A stretch of 64,000 bases of DNA from Asaia prunellae JCM 25354 (GTDB taxonomy: Bacteria > Pseudomonadota > Alphaproteobacteria > Acetobacterales > Acetobacteraceae): positions 84,218 through 148,217 of the forward strand of contig NZ_BAJV01000010.1 of assembly GCF_000613885.1 (NCBI RefSeq), in the 5' to 3' direction. The translations under genes and the position numbers were made by a program. Position 1 is the first letter of the stretch, and every line of letters begins with the position of its first letter. A model generated the notes under the pieces. That model made no database searches and was not told where the DNA came from. It was given only the letters and a program-made list of their open reading frames with translations. Shown here in pieces: positions 1 to 9,722 of the stretch.

Positions 1-1310
1 CCGTCCTGACTGCGCTCGAACAGGATGTACTGACCGCCAATCTGGATCTCAAGGCTGCAGCTCTTCATTTTGAACAGAGTCGTGCCGAACGCAGGATTGC
101 GGCTGCGGCCCGTATGCCCCATGCGGAGGGCGCAGCTTCCTACGCCCGCGAGCGTGCCAGCACGAATGGTATTCTGAGCCTGCTGGGCACAGAGGCCGAT
201 CTTGACCCGGCCCGGATTGCCGATGGCACTCAGGGTTTCGGGCCTGCGGCGGGGGCGGGACCGAAGGGAAACCCTGCATTCAACTTGCCGCAATACGGAT
301 TGAGCGCTTCATGGGAGGTCGATCTGTGGGGGCATGTGCGCAGACAGGTTGAGGCGGCAACGGCGTCGATGAAAGCGATGCGGGAAATGCAGCGGGATAC
401 GCTGGTTTCGCTCATGGCTGAAACAGCACAGGATTATATTGCCCTGCGTAACGTTCAGGCGCAGGCCGAGATTACCCGGCAGAGTCTCGATATCGCGCAT
501 CATAGCGTGGATCTGACGCTTCTGCGTGTGACCCAGGGTACAGCGACGAAACTCGATCTCGCTTATGCGCGTGGGCAGCTGCATGGTTTTGAGGCCCGTC
601 TGCCGCAACTGCACCGTGAGGAGGTACATCTTCTCAATGCTCTTGCTTTCCTGATGGCGCGTGAACCGGGCGCGCTGTCGCAGCGTCTTGCAGGCAAGGG
701 TGGTATTCCGCCTTTGCCTGCATCGATCCCGGTCGGGCTGCCCTCGCAGCTTGCTGAGAGGCGCCCCGACATACGTGCGGCTCAGGAACGTCTGCATGCG
801 GCTACGGCCACGATCGGAGTGGCAATGGCCGACTTCTTTCCACGTATCACGCTCTCGGGCAGTCTTGACGTGCAGGCGCTCCAGTTCAGTGGTCTCGGAT
901 CATGGGCGTCGCGCCAGTACGGTTTCGGGCCGACCATGACCATTCCGCTCTTTGAGGGGGGGAAACTGGCCGGACAGCTGGCATTGCGTCGTCTGCAGCA
1001 GAAAGAGGCGGCTATTGCACTCCAGCGGACGGTTCTTCATGCCTGGGAAGAGGTTGATGATGCGATGGCGGATCTCGGCACTGCCCAGGAGCGTCATGAT
1101 CGTCTTGCAGAGGCCGTGACCGAAAACGAAACAGCCGTGAAAGTGGCGCAGCTTCAATATGCACAAGGGGCCGGCGATTTTCTCAACGTATTGACGACGC
1201 AGAATGGCCTGCTCGACAGTCGCAGCGCGCTCTCCAATGCCAGGGCCGAAGTATCGGCCTCGATGGCGCGGCTCTATCGTGCGCTGGGCGGCGGCTGGAC
1301 CCAGCTCTGA
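1..1310 (+). CDS. RND efflux outer-membrane factor, NodT/OprM-type (5' end outside window)
   Basis: The reading frame is open from the left edge, so the N-terminus and any lipobox are missing. About 436 residues remain. The two OEP repeats are recognisable by the coiled-coil hairpin segments, by LAERRPDIRAAQERLHA followed by ADFFPRITLSG (the usual start of the second repeat), and by PLFEGGKLAGQL near the end of the barrel-forming part. Family members form the trimeric outer-membrane channel of tripartite efflux pumps and work with an inner-membrane RND transporter and a periplasmic adaptor, which would be expected upstream, outside the window. The next gene converges on it, so this is the last gene of its operon. 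Substrate cannot be told. Confidence 0.9.
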   Translation, partial: VLTALEQDVLTANLDLKAAALHFEQSRAERRIAAAARMPHAEGAASYARERASTNGILSLLGTEADLDPARIADGTQGFGPAAGAGPKGNPAFNLPQYGLSASWEVDLWGHVRRQVEAATASMKAMREMQRDTLVSLMAETAQDYIALRNVQAQAEITRQSLDIAHHSVDLTLLRVTQGTATKLDLAYARGQLHGFEARLPQLHREEVHLLNALAFLMAREPGALSQRLAGKGGIPPLPASIPVGLPSQLAERRPDIRAAQERLHAATATIGVAMADFFPRITLSGSLDVQALQFSGLGSWASRQYGFGPTMTIPLFEGGKLAGQLALRRLQQKEAAIALQRTVLHAWEEVDDAMADLGTAQERHDRLAEAVTENETAVKVAQLQYAQGAGDFLNVLTTQNGLLDSRSALSNARAEVSASMARLYRALGGGWTQL

Positions 1311-1361
1311 ACGCACAGATGAAGCGATGGAGGCTGCGTTTCCGTAGCGCCTTGACCCTGA

Positions 1362-2513
1362 TCAGCCAGCCGGAATGGTGATGACGGCTCCGGGGGAGTG
1401 ACTTGTTGCAGCAAGGGCTGCGAGAATCTGCATCATGGTAAAGCTGAGCTTGCTGCGGAAATCGTCATCGTTGATCCAGTACCAGCGATTTCGGTAACGC
1501 ACGGAATCGTAGCTGTGCTCGGGTGCCGATTTGCCGGAATGGATGACAACATCGGGACGCGTTTCGATTCCAACCGGGCTGATCGTGGCCAGAGTCCGCC
1601 CTGCTTTCACGTCGTCTTCAGGTACTTCCATTTCATACGCGATCTGGGAAAGCATGGCGAACATGGAGCGTGTCAGAATGGCGATCTGTCCCGGCGTCTT
1701 GGGATAGGGGCCATAAACAATCTCGGCTTCTTCGGCATGGGCGTCGAGATGCAGAAGGCGGCGCACTTCCATTTGTATGGTTGTCAGGGCTGGATCAGAT
1801 GTGGCTGTGAGAACCAGATAGGCATGTTCGGGCTGCGTGCCGGAGGGTTTGTTGGCCGAGCCTGATGGGGGTTGATCACCTGTGGGTTTGGGGGCATCGG
1901 TCGAGATACGGATTGTCATGGCGCCTGCGATCTGCAGCTGGCGCAGATCGTGCAGTAGCAGATAGAAACGTACCGAGCCTCCGCCAGTCGGACCGGCACC
2001 AAGCGCACGTACATTCGACAGACCGTCGATGGACTGTGCGGTCAGACGTAGCAGTGTATCGATGGGTAGCCCGCCCAGACTGAGCGGCATGATGACCACA
2101 GGTGAAATCGGCCGAATGACATTTTCGGCGTATTGCTGGCCGGTTTCGGGCTGATAGGTGAAGGTCGGGCTTTCCTGCAGGGTAGCTGTACTGCCTCCAA
2201 AGAGATAGCTGCCCACACCTGAGGGAAAGGCGTTGAATCCGCCATTGACCGAGCGGTTGAACTGGTAACCCGCAATGACCTGTGTGGTATCAAGAAATGT
2301 CGGCGGGTCGGCATAGCGGATGCGGATGATGTTGAGCAGCATTGCATGTTTTTCTGCTTCGCCAAGGGCGCGGGAATAATCAAGCTGATCATGGGAAAGT
2401 CGCGTCGGTCCGATGGTAATGCAGCCCGAAACCATAAAGGGCAGAAGCATTACAATCAGCGCGCGCAGCGGCAATCCATGAAGGGGCGAGCGGAAAAGCT
2501 GTGGAATAATCAT
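1362..2513 (-). CDS. Conserved lipoprotein of unknown function
   Basis: The protein has 383 residues from the ATG at 2513. A TTG ten codons upstream is also in frame, but the ATG follows a G-rich stretch at ribosome-binding distance and gives a clean lipoprotein signal: basic start, a hydrophobic run, then MVSGC, with Cys as the lipidated residue. The mature part carries the segment LNIIRIRYADPPTFLD, a proline/glycine-rich spacer around residues 215-230, and no enzymatic motif that I recognise. It faces the efflux gene and is probably monocistronic. A periplasmic or outer-membrane location is inferred from the lipobox. Function unknown. Confidence 0.75.
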   Translation of the reverse strand: MIIPQLFRSPLHGLPLRALIVMLLPFMVSGCITIGPTRLSHDQLDYSRALGEAEKHAMLLNIIRIRYADPPTFLDTTQVIAGYQFNRSVNGGFNAFPSGVGSYLFGGSTATLQESPTFTYQPETGQQYAENVIRPISPVVIMPLSLGGLPIDTLLRLTAQSIDGLSNVRALGAGPTGGGSVRFYLLLHDLRQLQIAGAMTIRISTDAPKPTGDQPPSGSANKPSGTQPEHAYLVLTATSDPALTTIQMEVRRLLHLDAHAEEAEIVYGPYPKTPGQIAILTRSMFAMLSQIAYEMEVPEDDVKAGRTLATISPVGIETRPDVVIHSGKSAPEHSYDSVRYRNRWYWINDDDFRSKLSFTMMQILAALAATSHSPGAVITIPAG

Positions 2514-2637
2514 GGGCCCCCGAGACTTGACATAACCTTTCAAGCCTTAGCGTATCCGGGATCAGGGCGACCAGCCCGGAAGGAGTGTTTCTTCACGCAG
2601 GAGCAATGAAAATCCTGTCTCTTCGTTTTCCGGATCG

Positions 2638-3480
2638 TCAGACAGTTTCGTTTTCAAAAATTGCGGTCAGCCCTTCCCGATAGCTTGGATAGAGCCAGTT
2701 CCTTCCCAGGCACTGCCTTGTCAGGCGACTTTCTACCACGCGTCGTTCAGACCAGAAGCTGCGGGCCATCGGGCTCAGCCCTTCCCATGCGTCTTCAAGG
2801 GAAAGACGGGGAGGAAGAGGCATCCCGCTGATACGCGCAGCCTCCTCTAATACGGCAGATTGAGGGCTGGGTGTGTCATCAACAAAATTCAGAATGCGGC
2901 AGGTCCCAGCCGTGTCGATAGCGGTCAATGTCGCACCGGCGATATCATCGCGATGAATACGGCTGAAGAGATGATCGGGAGCATCGATCAGACGGGCTTT
3001 GCCAGAGCGCAACGTATCAAAGGCCGAGCGGCCGGGACCATAAATTCCGCCTAGACGCATGATGTCACAGGCGATGTTGCGGGAACGGGCGAGGGCTTGC
3101 CAGTCCTGCTCGGCCTTGACTCTGGCCTGGCTGCGTGTCTGGGCAGGGGCTACTGGAGTGGTCTCGTCTACAGCCCTTCCCTGCCGGTCGCCGTAAACAC
3201 CGGTAGTCGAATAATAGCCTATCCAGGTGAGCCGGGGTGCAACGGTGAGAATGGTCTCGTAACGGAGGAGAGCCGGATCACCGGTTTCACCGGGTGGAAC
3301 GCTTACGAGAACATGGGTCGCCTCGCGTAGTTCAGTTTCAACCGAGTCGAAAGGCCTTAGTCCGGAACCCGTTGCGGGAGTGCGTTGTGTGCCGGTGACC
3401 TGCCAGTCTCTGGCTCGCGCCAGAGACGCGACAGCACTGGCTGAATAGCCCTGTCCCAGAATGACGAGGTGAGGTGGCAT
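2638..3480 (-). CDS. NAD(P)-dependent epimerase/SDR-family protein (YeeZ-like)
   Basis: The protein has 280 residues. The reading frame extends further upstream, but the ATG at 3480 has a GGAG about 8 bases before it and begins directly with the dinucleotide-binding fold: LVILGQGYSASAVASLARA (Gly-rich loop near residues 8-15). The middle part has the SDR-like TTGVYGD segment and RLGGIYGPGR, typical of extended SDR epimerase-like proteins such as YeeZ. The substrate is unknown. It starts back-to-back with the TPR gene on the other strand, so the ~50 bases between them must hold both promoters. Confidence 0.75.
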   Translation of the reverse strand: MPPHLVILGQGYSASAVASLARARDWQVTGTQRTPATGSGLRPFDSVETELREATHVLVSVPPGETGDPALLRYETILTVAPRLTWIGYYSTTGVYGDRQGRAVDETTPVAPAQTRSQARVKAEQDWQALARSRNIACDIMRLGGIYGPGRSAFDTLRSGKARLIDAPDHLFSRIHRDDIAGATLTAIDTAGTCRILNFVDDTPSPQSAVLEEAARISGMPLPPRLSLEDAWEGLSPMARSFWSERRVVESRLTRQCLGRNWLYPSYREGLTAIFENETV

Positions 3481-3533
3481 GAAAGCTCCATTCCCGCTTG
3501 ACCGCTGAGGCGCTGAGGCGCCAATCACAACGT

Positions 3534-4301
3534 ATGAAACATGCTTTTGGTGCGCTGGCGATAGGAAGCGGCTTGTGGATGGGTGTGGCGTCTGCCCACA
3601 CACAGGCACAGACACTCGCCGGTTGTATTGCGTCTTTGTCTGACGCGCCTGATCTTGTGCAGGAAACAGCGCAGGACTGGCTACGTCATGGCGGCGGTCG
3701 TGATGCCCGTGACTGTCTGGCCCAGGCTGATCTCGCGCTTGGTGCGTATCGGGAAGCGGCACTGGAGTATCAGACCCTGTCGGGTGGACCGACCCATTCA
3801 CAAAAAGACAGTCCGTTTACAGAGCAGGAAGCTGGTGCCTGGTTGCTGGCAGGTGACGGCAAGGCAGCAGAACAGGCCGCCAGACTGGCTCTGAAGCATG
3901 ATCCTGCACGGCTTGGTCTGCGTCTTCTTCTGGCGCGTAGTCTGTCAATGCAGAGTGATTTCGCAGGTAGCATCGTGGCGCTTGGCAGCCTTGATGAGTC
4001 AGGTCCCTCAGGGGGAAATTCCGATCCGTTCCTCGTGCGGGCCCTGATATCACGGGCGACGGCCTATCGTCAGCTTGGCCAGAATGCGAAAGGTCTGGCC
4101 GATGTGAACCGGGCGCTTGCGCTCGAAAGTGATAATGTCGAGGCGCTTCTTGAACGCGGTATCCTTGAGACGCGGCTCGCTCATTATGCCGAGGCAAGGC
4201 ATGACTGGGACAGGGTCATTGCCCTGTCGCCCGATGGTCATGCGGCCTATCTTGCCCGTCAGGATGAGGCAGTACTGGACTCCGATCCGGACCAGGACTG
4301 A
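3534..4301 (+). CDS. Exported tetratricopeptide-repeat protein
   Basis: The protein has 255 residues from the ATG at 3534; a TTG at 3498 is in frame but would only add a polar tail before the signal peptide. Residues 1-25 form a Sec-type signal peptide ending near VASAHTQA. The rest is helical with three or four TPR-like units, the clearest at the C-terminal side (ALISRATAYRQLGQNAKGLA and LLERGILETRLAHYAEARHD). TPR proteins mediate protein-protein contacts; a periplasmic scaffold role is inferred. It ends 17 bases from the converging ribokinase gene. Confidence 0.7.
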   Translation: MKHAFGALAIGSGLWMGVASAHTQAQTLAGCIASLSDAPDLVQETAQDWLRHGGGRDARDCLAQADLALGAYREAALEYQTLSGGPTHSQKDSPFTEQEAGAWLLAGDGKAAEQAARLALKHDPARLGLRLLLARSLSMQSDFAGSIVALGSLDESGPSGGNSDPFLVRALISRATAYRQLGQNAKGLADVNRALALESDNVEALLERGILETRLAHYAEARHDWDRVIALSPDGHAAYLARQDEAVLDSDPDQD

Positions 4302-4318
4302 AGCCGGGATGTTTCTGG

Positions 4319-5284
4319 TCAGTTTCTGTCGATTATGGTGCCTGTCTCGACGAGCGTGACAACATCCTGCCAGTCGGGAGCCGATTCAGCAGCGCCAAGA
4401 CGTGTGGTAGCCAAGGCCCCGCTTGCTGCGGCATAGCGAACGGCTTCAGCGAAAGGCTTGCCGAGTGTAAGTGCGGTTGTCAGCCCGCCATTGAAGCAAT
4501 CACCTGCGGCCACTGTATCGATGGCCTTGACCGTGTACGGTGGTACGAACCCTTCTTCTGTACCGCTACGGTAATAGACGCCACGTGCTCCCATTTTTAC
4601 GAGGGCATGGGTTGCTCCAAGCTGATGCAGTTTCAGGGCCGCCTGAGCTGCCTCCTTTTCCGTTTCGGGATAGATACCAGTCAGGAGTCGGGTTTCGGTT
4701 TCATTGGGGGTCACCACATCCAGGGCCTGCCAGAGCGCCTGGGGCAGGCCGTCTCCGGGAGCGGGAGCTGGGTCGAGAACCACCAGTGTGCCCGCGCGGC
4801 GCGCTTCCTCCGCTACGGCGATGGTGATGGCCATCGGGATTTCGAGTTGCAGAAGCAGGGCTGAGGCTGAGTGGATAAGCGGACGATGGGCCTCCACATC
4901 GCTCAGATCGAGTGCCATATTGGCGCCGCCTGCCACGGTGATGATGTTTTCTGCCTTAGCATCGACCGTGATCAGCGCCACACCTGTCGGATGGGCGGGA
5001 TCTTCTTTCAGCGCAGAGAGATCGACTCCGAAAGGGGTCAGCAGGGAACGTGCCAGCGTGCCAAACTGGTCGGCACCTGTTCGGCCGGCCATGAAAACCT
5101 TCAGGCCACAGCCCTGACCCAGACGTGCGGCAGCGGCGGCCTGGTTTGCTCCCTTGCCGCCCAGACCGGTGGCATAGCTTGCGGCGTGAACCGTCTCGCC
5201 CGGATGAGGAATGCGCTCGGCACGGGCCGTAATATCAATGTTGACGCTGCCAAAAGAGAGAATATGAGGAGGCCTGTCGGACAT
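4319..5284 (-). CDS. rbsK: Ribokinase (PfkB family)
   Basis: The protein has 321 residues from ATG 5284. It shows both PfkB-family signatures: GGKGANQAAAAARLG near residue 42 and DTVAAGDCFNGG near residue 255, where the Asp of AAGD is the catalytic base. VTPNETE is the usual segment before the nucleotide site. Family knowledge: it phosphorylates ribose or another sugar/nucleoside at O5 using ATP in the cytosol. No sugar transporter or regulator is adjacent, so the exact substrate (ribose or a similar sugar) is an inference. It is transcribed divergently from the GT9 gene. Confidence 0.85.
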   Translation of the reverse strand: MSDRPPHILSFGSVNIDITARAERIPHPGETVHAASYATGLGGKGANQAAAAARLGQGCGLKVFMAGRTGADQFGTLARSLLTPFGVDLSALKEDPAHPTGVALITVDAKAENIITVAGGANMALDLSDVEAHRPLIHSASALLLQLEIPMAITIAVAEEARRAGTLVVLDPAPAPGDGLPQALWQALDVVTPNETETRLLTGIYPETEKEAAQAALKLHQLGATHALVKMGARGVYYRSGTEEGFVPPYTVKAIDTVAAGDCFNGGLTTALTLGKPFAEAVRYAAASGALATTRLGAAESAPDWQDVVTLVETGTIIDRN

Positions 5285-5354
5285 GGCTGCTTTCCGGACT
5301 TGCAAAGAAACACCCGGCGTATCACCGCAGCGCGGTCTCGGCTAGGATCAACCC

Positions 5355-6265
5355 ATGCGTCGAATTCTTGTGATCAAGCTTGGTGCTCTGGGTGATTTCA
5401 TTCAGGCTTTCGGCCCATTCGCCGCCATAAGGCTCATTGGCCCGGGGCTGAAATTACGCTGCTCACCACTGCACCGTTCAAGGATCTGGCACAGGCCAGC
5501 CCCTATTTCGATCATGTACAGATTGATAAGCGTCCGCGCTGGAGCAATCTGAGGGGTGTTCTTGCGCTCAGGAAACAGCTGCTTGGTTATGATCTGGTGA
5601 TTGATCTGCAGACTTCAGGACGCAGTACAGGGTACTTTCATCTTGCCGGGCAGAAATGCTGGAGCGGTATCGCAAGAAATGGTCTGTATCGTCACGATAA
5701 TCCTTATCGCGACGCCATGCATAGTATCGCTCGACAACGCGATCAGCTTGCACGTCTTGGCGTGCCTGAGTCTGGGATTCTTGATCTTGACTGGCTGAAA
5801 AAGACGAAGCTGGAAATTGACGGTCCTTACGCCGTTCTGGTGCCTGGTGCCGCTCCGCATCGTCCGGCCAAACGCTGGCCTGTCCGGCATTATGCTGAGC
5901 TCGGCCGATATTTGCGAGCACAGGGACTGACTATTGTGGTGGCGGGCACAAAGGTAGAACAGCCTCTTGCTGCCGAGATCGTGATGCAGGTACCCGATGC
6001 GCTCGATCTGACAGGGAAAACCGATCTTCTGGCACTGGGTGGCGTGTTCGCACGTGCGGCCCTTGCCGTGGGGAATGATACGGGGCCTATGCATCTTGCC
6101 GCCCTGACCGGATGTCCGTCTCTGGTGTTGTTTTCTGCCGAAAGTAACCCCAGGCTGACGGCCCCCAACGGGGTAAGACCTGGGCAGATACGTATTCTGG
6201 CGGTCAACGATCTGCGTCATCTCGATGTTTCCAGGGTTGCGGCCTGCCTGAACTGGGGCCATTAG
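5355..6265 (+). CDS. Glycosyltransferase family 9 (heptosyltransferase-like), frameshifted
   Basis: The N-terminus RRILVIKLGALGDFIQAFGP is the classic GT9 start, and VLVPGAAPHRPAKRWP with AVGNDTGPMHLAALTGCPS is the ADP-heptose-binding C-terminal half. The two halves lie in different frames. Restoring one G at 5431-5432 (AGG to AGGG) joins them into a 303-residue protein without any stop, the usual length of the family. Family role: addition of heptose or a similar sugar to the lipopolysaccharide core at the cytoplasmic side of the inner membrane. The break is most likely a base-calling error; see the general finding on one-base losses. thrS follows 39 bases downstream. Confidence 0.85.
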
Positions 6266-6304
6266 AACAGCTCGATTCATTTCTTACGCCAGGAGCGCAA
6301 GTCC

Positions 6305-8253
6305 ATGCCTGCCATTACCCTGCCCGATGGTTCCGTTCGCACGTTCGACGGTGCCACGACTGGCACGGCAGTCGCGGCTTCGATCGGGCCCGGTCTGGCG
6401 CGTGCTGCTGTTGCGATGAGCCTTGATGCAAGCTGGTCGATCTCTCGACCGCAATTGCCGAAGATGCCTCTATCCGCTTCATCACGCGCAAGGACGATAT
6501 CGTTCTCGAGATGATCCGCCATGATACTGCGCATGTGTTGGCTGAGGCTGTTCAGGCGCTCTGGCCGGGTACGCAGGTAACGATCGGGCCGTCAATCAAA
6601 GATGGTTTCTATTACGATTTCTTCCGCAATCAGCCATTCACGCCTGAGGATTTCGAGGCGATTGAAGGCAAGATGCGCGAGATCATCGCAGCCAATGCGC
6701 CATTTGAGCGTGAGGAATGGGACCGTGAGGCGGCCATTGCGTTCTTTGAAGAGAAGGGCGAGCGTTTCAAGGCTGAATTGATTCGCGACCTGCCCGAGAG
6801 CGAGACGATTTCGATCTATCGTCAGGGCGCCTGGCTTGATCTGTGCCGTGGCCCGCATATGCGTGGTACGGGTGATATCGGCACGGCGTTCAAGCTGATG
6901 AAGGTGGCAGGCGCCTATTGGCGCGGCGACCACCGCAACCCCATGTTGACACGTATCTACGGCACGGCTTGGCGCGACCAGAAAGAGCTTGATGCCTATC
7001 TGCATCAGCTTGAGGAAGCCGAAAAGCGCGATCATCGCCGTATCGGGCGTGAAATGGATCTTTTCCACATTCAGGAAGAGGCGGTGGGTCAGATCTTCTG
7101 GCACGCCAAGGGCTGGCGTCTTTACACGGTGCTGCAGGACTACATGCGCCGTATCCAGACCCGTCATGGCTATCAGGAAGTACGGACACCGCAGCTCGTG
7201 GATCGTGCCCTCTGGGAAGCCTCAGGCCACTGGGACAAATATCGTGAGCATATGTTCATCGCAACCGTTGAGGACGAGGACAAGACTCTCGCTCTCAAGC
7301 CGATGAACTGCCCGTGTCACGTGCAGATCTTCCGCCACGGGTTGCGCTCCTATCGCGAATTGCCGCTGCGTATGGCCGAGTTTGGCGCCTGCCATCGCTA
7401 CGAACCCTCAGGTGCGTTGCATGGCATCATGCGCGTACGCGGCTTCACGCAGGATGATGCGCATGTATTCTGCACTGAAGAGCAGATTGCGAGCGAGACG
7501 GCGTCTTTCGTTGCCATGCTTGATGAGGTCTATCGCGATCTGGGTTTCGAGAATTTTCGTGTGAAATTCTCTGACCGGCCTGAAGCGCGTGCCGGTGACG
7601 ATGCGACCTGGGACAAGGCTGAGACAGCGCTCAAGGAGGCCTGCGGTCTGGCAGGTGTTTCATTCGAGACCAATCCGGGTGAAGGTGCTTTCTACGGGCC
7701 GAAGCTCGAATTTGTCCTGACGGATGCGATCGGTCGTGACTGGCAGTGCGGCACACTTCAGGTAGATTATATTCTGCCCGAGCGTCTTGATGCCTCCTAT
7801 ATCGGTGAAGACAGCGCCCGGCATCGTCCGGTCATGCTGCATCGCGCCATTCTGGGGAGCTTCGAGCGCTTCATCGGTATTCTGATCGAGCAGTTTGCGG
7901 GCAAGTTCCCGCTTTGGCTGGCTCCGACGCAGGTGGTTGTTGCCAGCATCGTGACGGATGCCGAGCCTTATGCGCAGGAAGTGGCTAAGAAGCTGCGCCG
8001 GGCAGGACTTCAGGTTGACGTTGATGGCCGCAACGAAAAGATCAATGCCAAGATACGAGAGCATTCAGTAGCCCGTGTTCCGGTTATTCTGGTGGTGGGG
8101 CGTCGTGAGGCAGAAGAAGGCAAGGTTGCCTTGCGCCGTCTCGGTGGTGTCGCTCAGGAAGTGCTGCCACTCGATGAGGCAGTAGCAAGGTTGACAAATG
8201 AGGCGACGCCGCCAGATATGCAGCGTCATTTGAACCGGGACGTAATGTCCTGA
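6305..8253 (+). CDS. thrS: Threonyl-tRNA synthetase, frameshifted
   Basis: The N-terminal TGS domain (residues 1-60) starts at ATG 6305. The frame then breaks at 6428: inserting one G (GATGC to GATGGC) restores LDGKLVDLST and gives a 649-residue enzyme, close to the normal size. The editing domain is present with [11 protein letters not shown] and CRGPHM. The class II catalytic core has [12 protein letters not shown] and [10 protein letters not shown], and motif 3 is [11 protein letters not shown]. The anticodon-binding domain occupies the last ~100 residues. The enzyme charges tRNA-Thr and is essential, so the frameshift is almost certainly not real. infC follows, as in many bacteria. Confidence 0.93.
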
Positions 8254-8417
8254 CAGTAAATCTTGCAATTCCGGTGTTTCGAGCCTATGTCGGTGCACCG
8301 GACCTCACGCTAATAGGACGTTAATAATTTCACGTGAAGGTGATGAAATTTTCGTTCGTTTGGCGCGTAATGAAGTCCGACCGCAAGTTTGTTTGAAAAC
8401 GTCGACAGGAGACGACC

Positions 8418-8954
8418 ATAGCTAGACCACCGATGCAGGCCGCACCTACCCGTGAAGGGCCCCGAGTCAACGAGGAAATACGTGTTCCTCAGGTGCGACT
8501 GATTGACGCCGACGGCGAAATGGCCGGTGTCATGACAACGCGCGATGCTCTTGCGCGCGCTTATTCGGTCGGGCTCGACCTTCTGGAGATCAGCCCGACA
8601 GCTGAGCCGCCGGTCGTCAAGATCCTCGACTACGGCAAGTTCAAATACGAACAACAGAAAAAGAAGAACGAAGCGCGCAAGAAACAGAAGGTCATCGAGA
8701 TCAAGGAAGTCAAGGTGCGCCCCAGCACCAATGAAAATGACTACCAGGTTAAGCTGCGAGCAATGAATTCATTCCTTGCCGAAGGCGACAAGGTAAAGGT
8801 GTCGTTGCGCTTCAAGGGCCGAGAGATGGCCCATCAGGAGCTTGGTATCAAGATGCTGGAGCGTATCCGGGTTGAGATGGAAGAGAAAGCCAAGGTTGAG
8901 CAAATGCCCAAGCTTGAAAACCGTCAGATGATTATGGTGCTGGCGCCTCGCTGA
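8418..8954 (+). CDS. infC: Translation initiation factor IF-3, probable AUA start
   Basis: The body of IF-3 is complete: N-domain with [18 protein letters not shown], linker rich in Lys ([17 protein letters not shown]), and C-domain with [16 protein letters not shown]. The first in-frame ATG is at 8433, but the only good Shine-Dalgarno sequence, AGGAG at 8407-8411, lies six bases before an in-frame ATA at 8418 and 21 bases before that ATG. infC is known to use non-standard AUU-type starts, which IF-3 itself discriminates against, giving autoregulation. I therefore place the start at ATA 8418 (178 residues). rpmI and rplT, the usual followers, are absent; a strong terminator comes next. Confidence 0.92.
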   Translation: MARPPMQAAPTREGPRVNEEIRVPQVRLIDADGEMAGVMTTRDALARAYSVGLDLLEISPTAEPPVVKILDYGKFKYEQQKKKNEARKKQKVIEIKEVKVRPSTNENDYQVKLRAMNSFLAEGDKVKVSLRFKGREMAHQELGIKMLERIRVEMEEKAKVEQMPKLENRQMIMVLAPR

Positions 8955-8980
8955 CCGACGTTGTAGCCTGATCACTGCAG

Positions 8981-9008
8981 AAAACCCGGCTTTGCCGGGT
9001 TTTTTTTG
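8981..9008 (+). terminator. Rho-independent terminator after infC
   Basis: A perfect 8-bp stem AACCCGGC / GCCGGGTT (8983-8990 and 8994-9001) with a 3-base loop is followed by a run of T to 9007. It lies 27 bases behind the infC stop and closes the thrS-infC unit. Confidence 0.93.
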
Positions 9009-9722
9009 AGCTCAAGGCCGGACGAGGTGATGGTCCCAAGCCATGGAATCAGGATATCGAAATTAGGAGTGGCCTTATCCTCGATAGGCAGGAGCCCTGT
9101 GTATTCTGAGGTAAGCTATTCTCATAACAGATCACGCGTTGTCTGTTCGTTGAACCTCCTGACTATTCGTCATCATCCATCACAACCAGAAAAAGGAATA
9201 AATGGCGGTGAGGCGAACTGGGAGATTGTGGCAAAAATGTAGCAGGCAAAGTTACCTATCGGATCGGTTAAGGCGGATTTGTAGAGCTTAAAAAAATTCA
9301 AGAAATAAAAATATTTTAGAAACTACAGACTGTTAACTTTTCGTTATATAGAAATTTTTAAATCTTAGAATTAATATAATGAATAATAACGGTATAAGTT
9401 TTTGATACAAAAACTTTTTGCAAGAAATAACAATATAGACATCAATTTTTGACATAAATTAACACAAAATATTATATATATGGCGGATTAACCATAGATT
9501 TCTCTTTGACTGTTCTATGCCTTATAAAATTAATTCTTTAGAGAAAGAGACATCGACGAAATGCCTCTAAAAATTACGCTTGTTTTCATTATTATAATGA
9601 AATGTAAATCATGATCACAGTTAGGTGATAATTTAATTACCAAATTAAGTGATTTTAAAGGCGCAAATAGCAAACTAGCGGCAGTTCGGCGCGTGTATGT
9701 CACACAGATGATGGAAAGTTAG
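9009..9722. other. 714-bp AT-rich intergenic region
   Basis: No convincing gene is present; a 78-codon open frame at 9006-9242 has no supporting feature. From about 9240 to 9700 the sequence is strongly AT-rich, unlike the flanking housekeeping genes. It holds a consensus-like promoter at 9449-9477 and what would be a leader of roughly 240 bases before the next gene. Confidence 0.7.
9449..9477 (+). promoter_or_regulatory. Sigma-70-type promoter for the 803-residue repeat protein
   Basis: TTGACA at 9449-9454, a 17-base spacer and TTATAT at 9472-9477 match the consensus hexamers and ideal spacing. Transcription would begin near 9484 and give an untranslated leader of about 240 bases. Base composition here is so AT-rich that chance matches are possible. 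Confidence 0.5.

Noticed and set aside
6305..8253. Programmed frameshifting in thrS
   Set aside because: No slippery site or downstream structure, and the same one-base loss occurs in a dozen unrelated genes.
9006..9242. A 78-codon open frame after the infC terminator
   Set aside because: Starts inside the terminator T run, no motif, no good ribosome-binding site.
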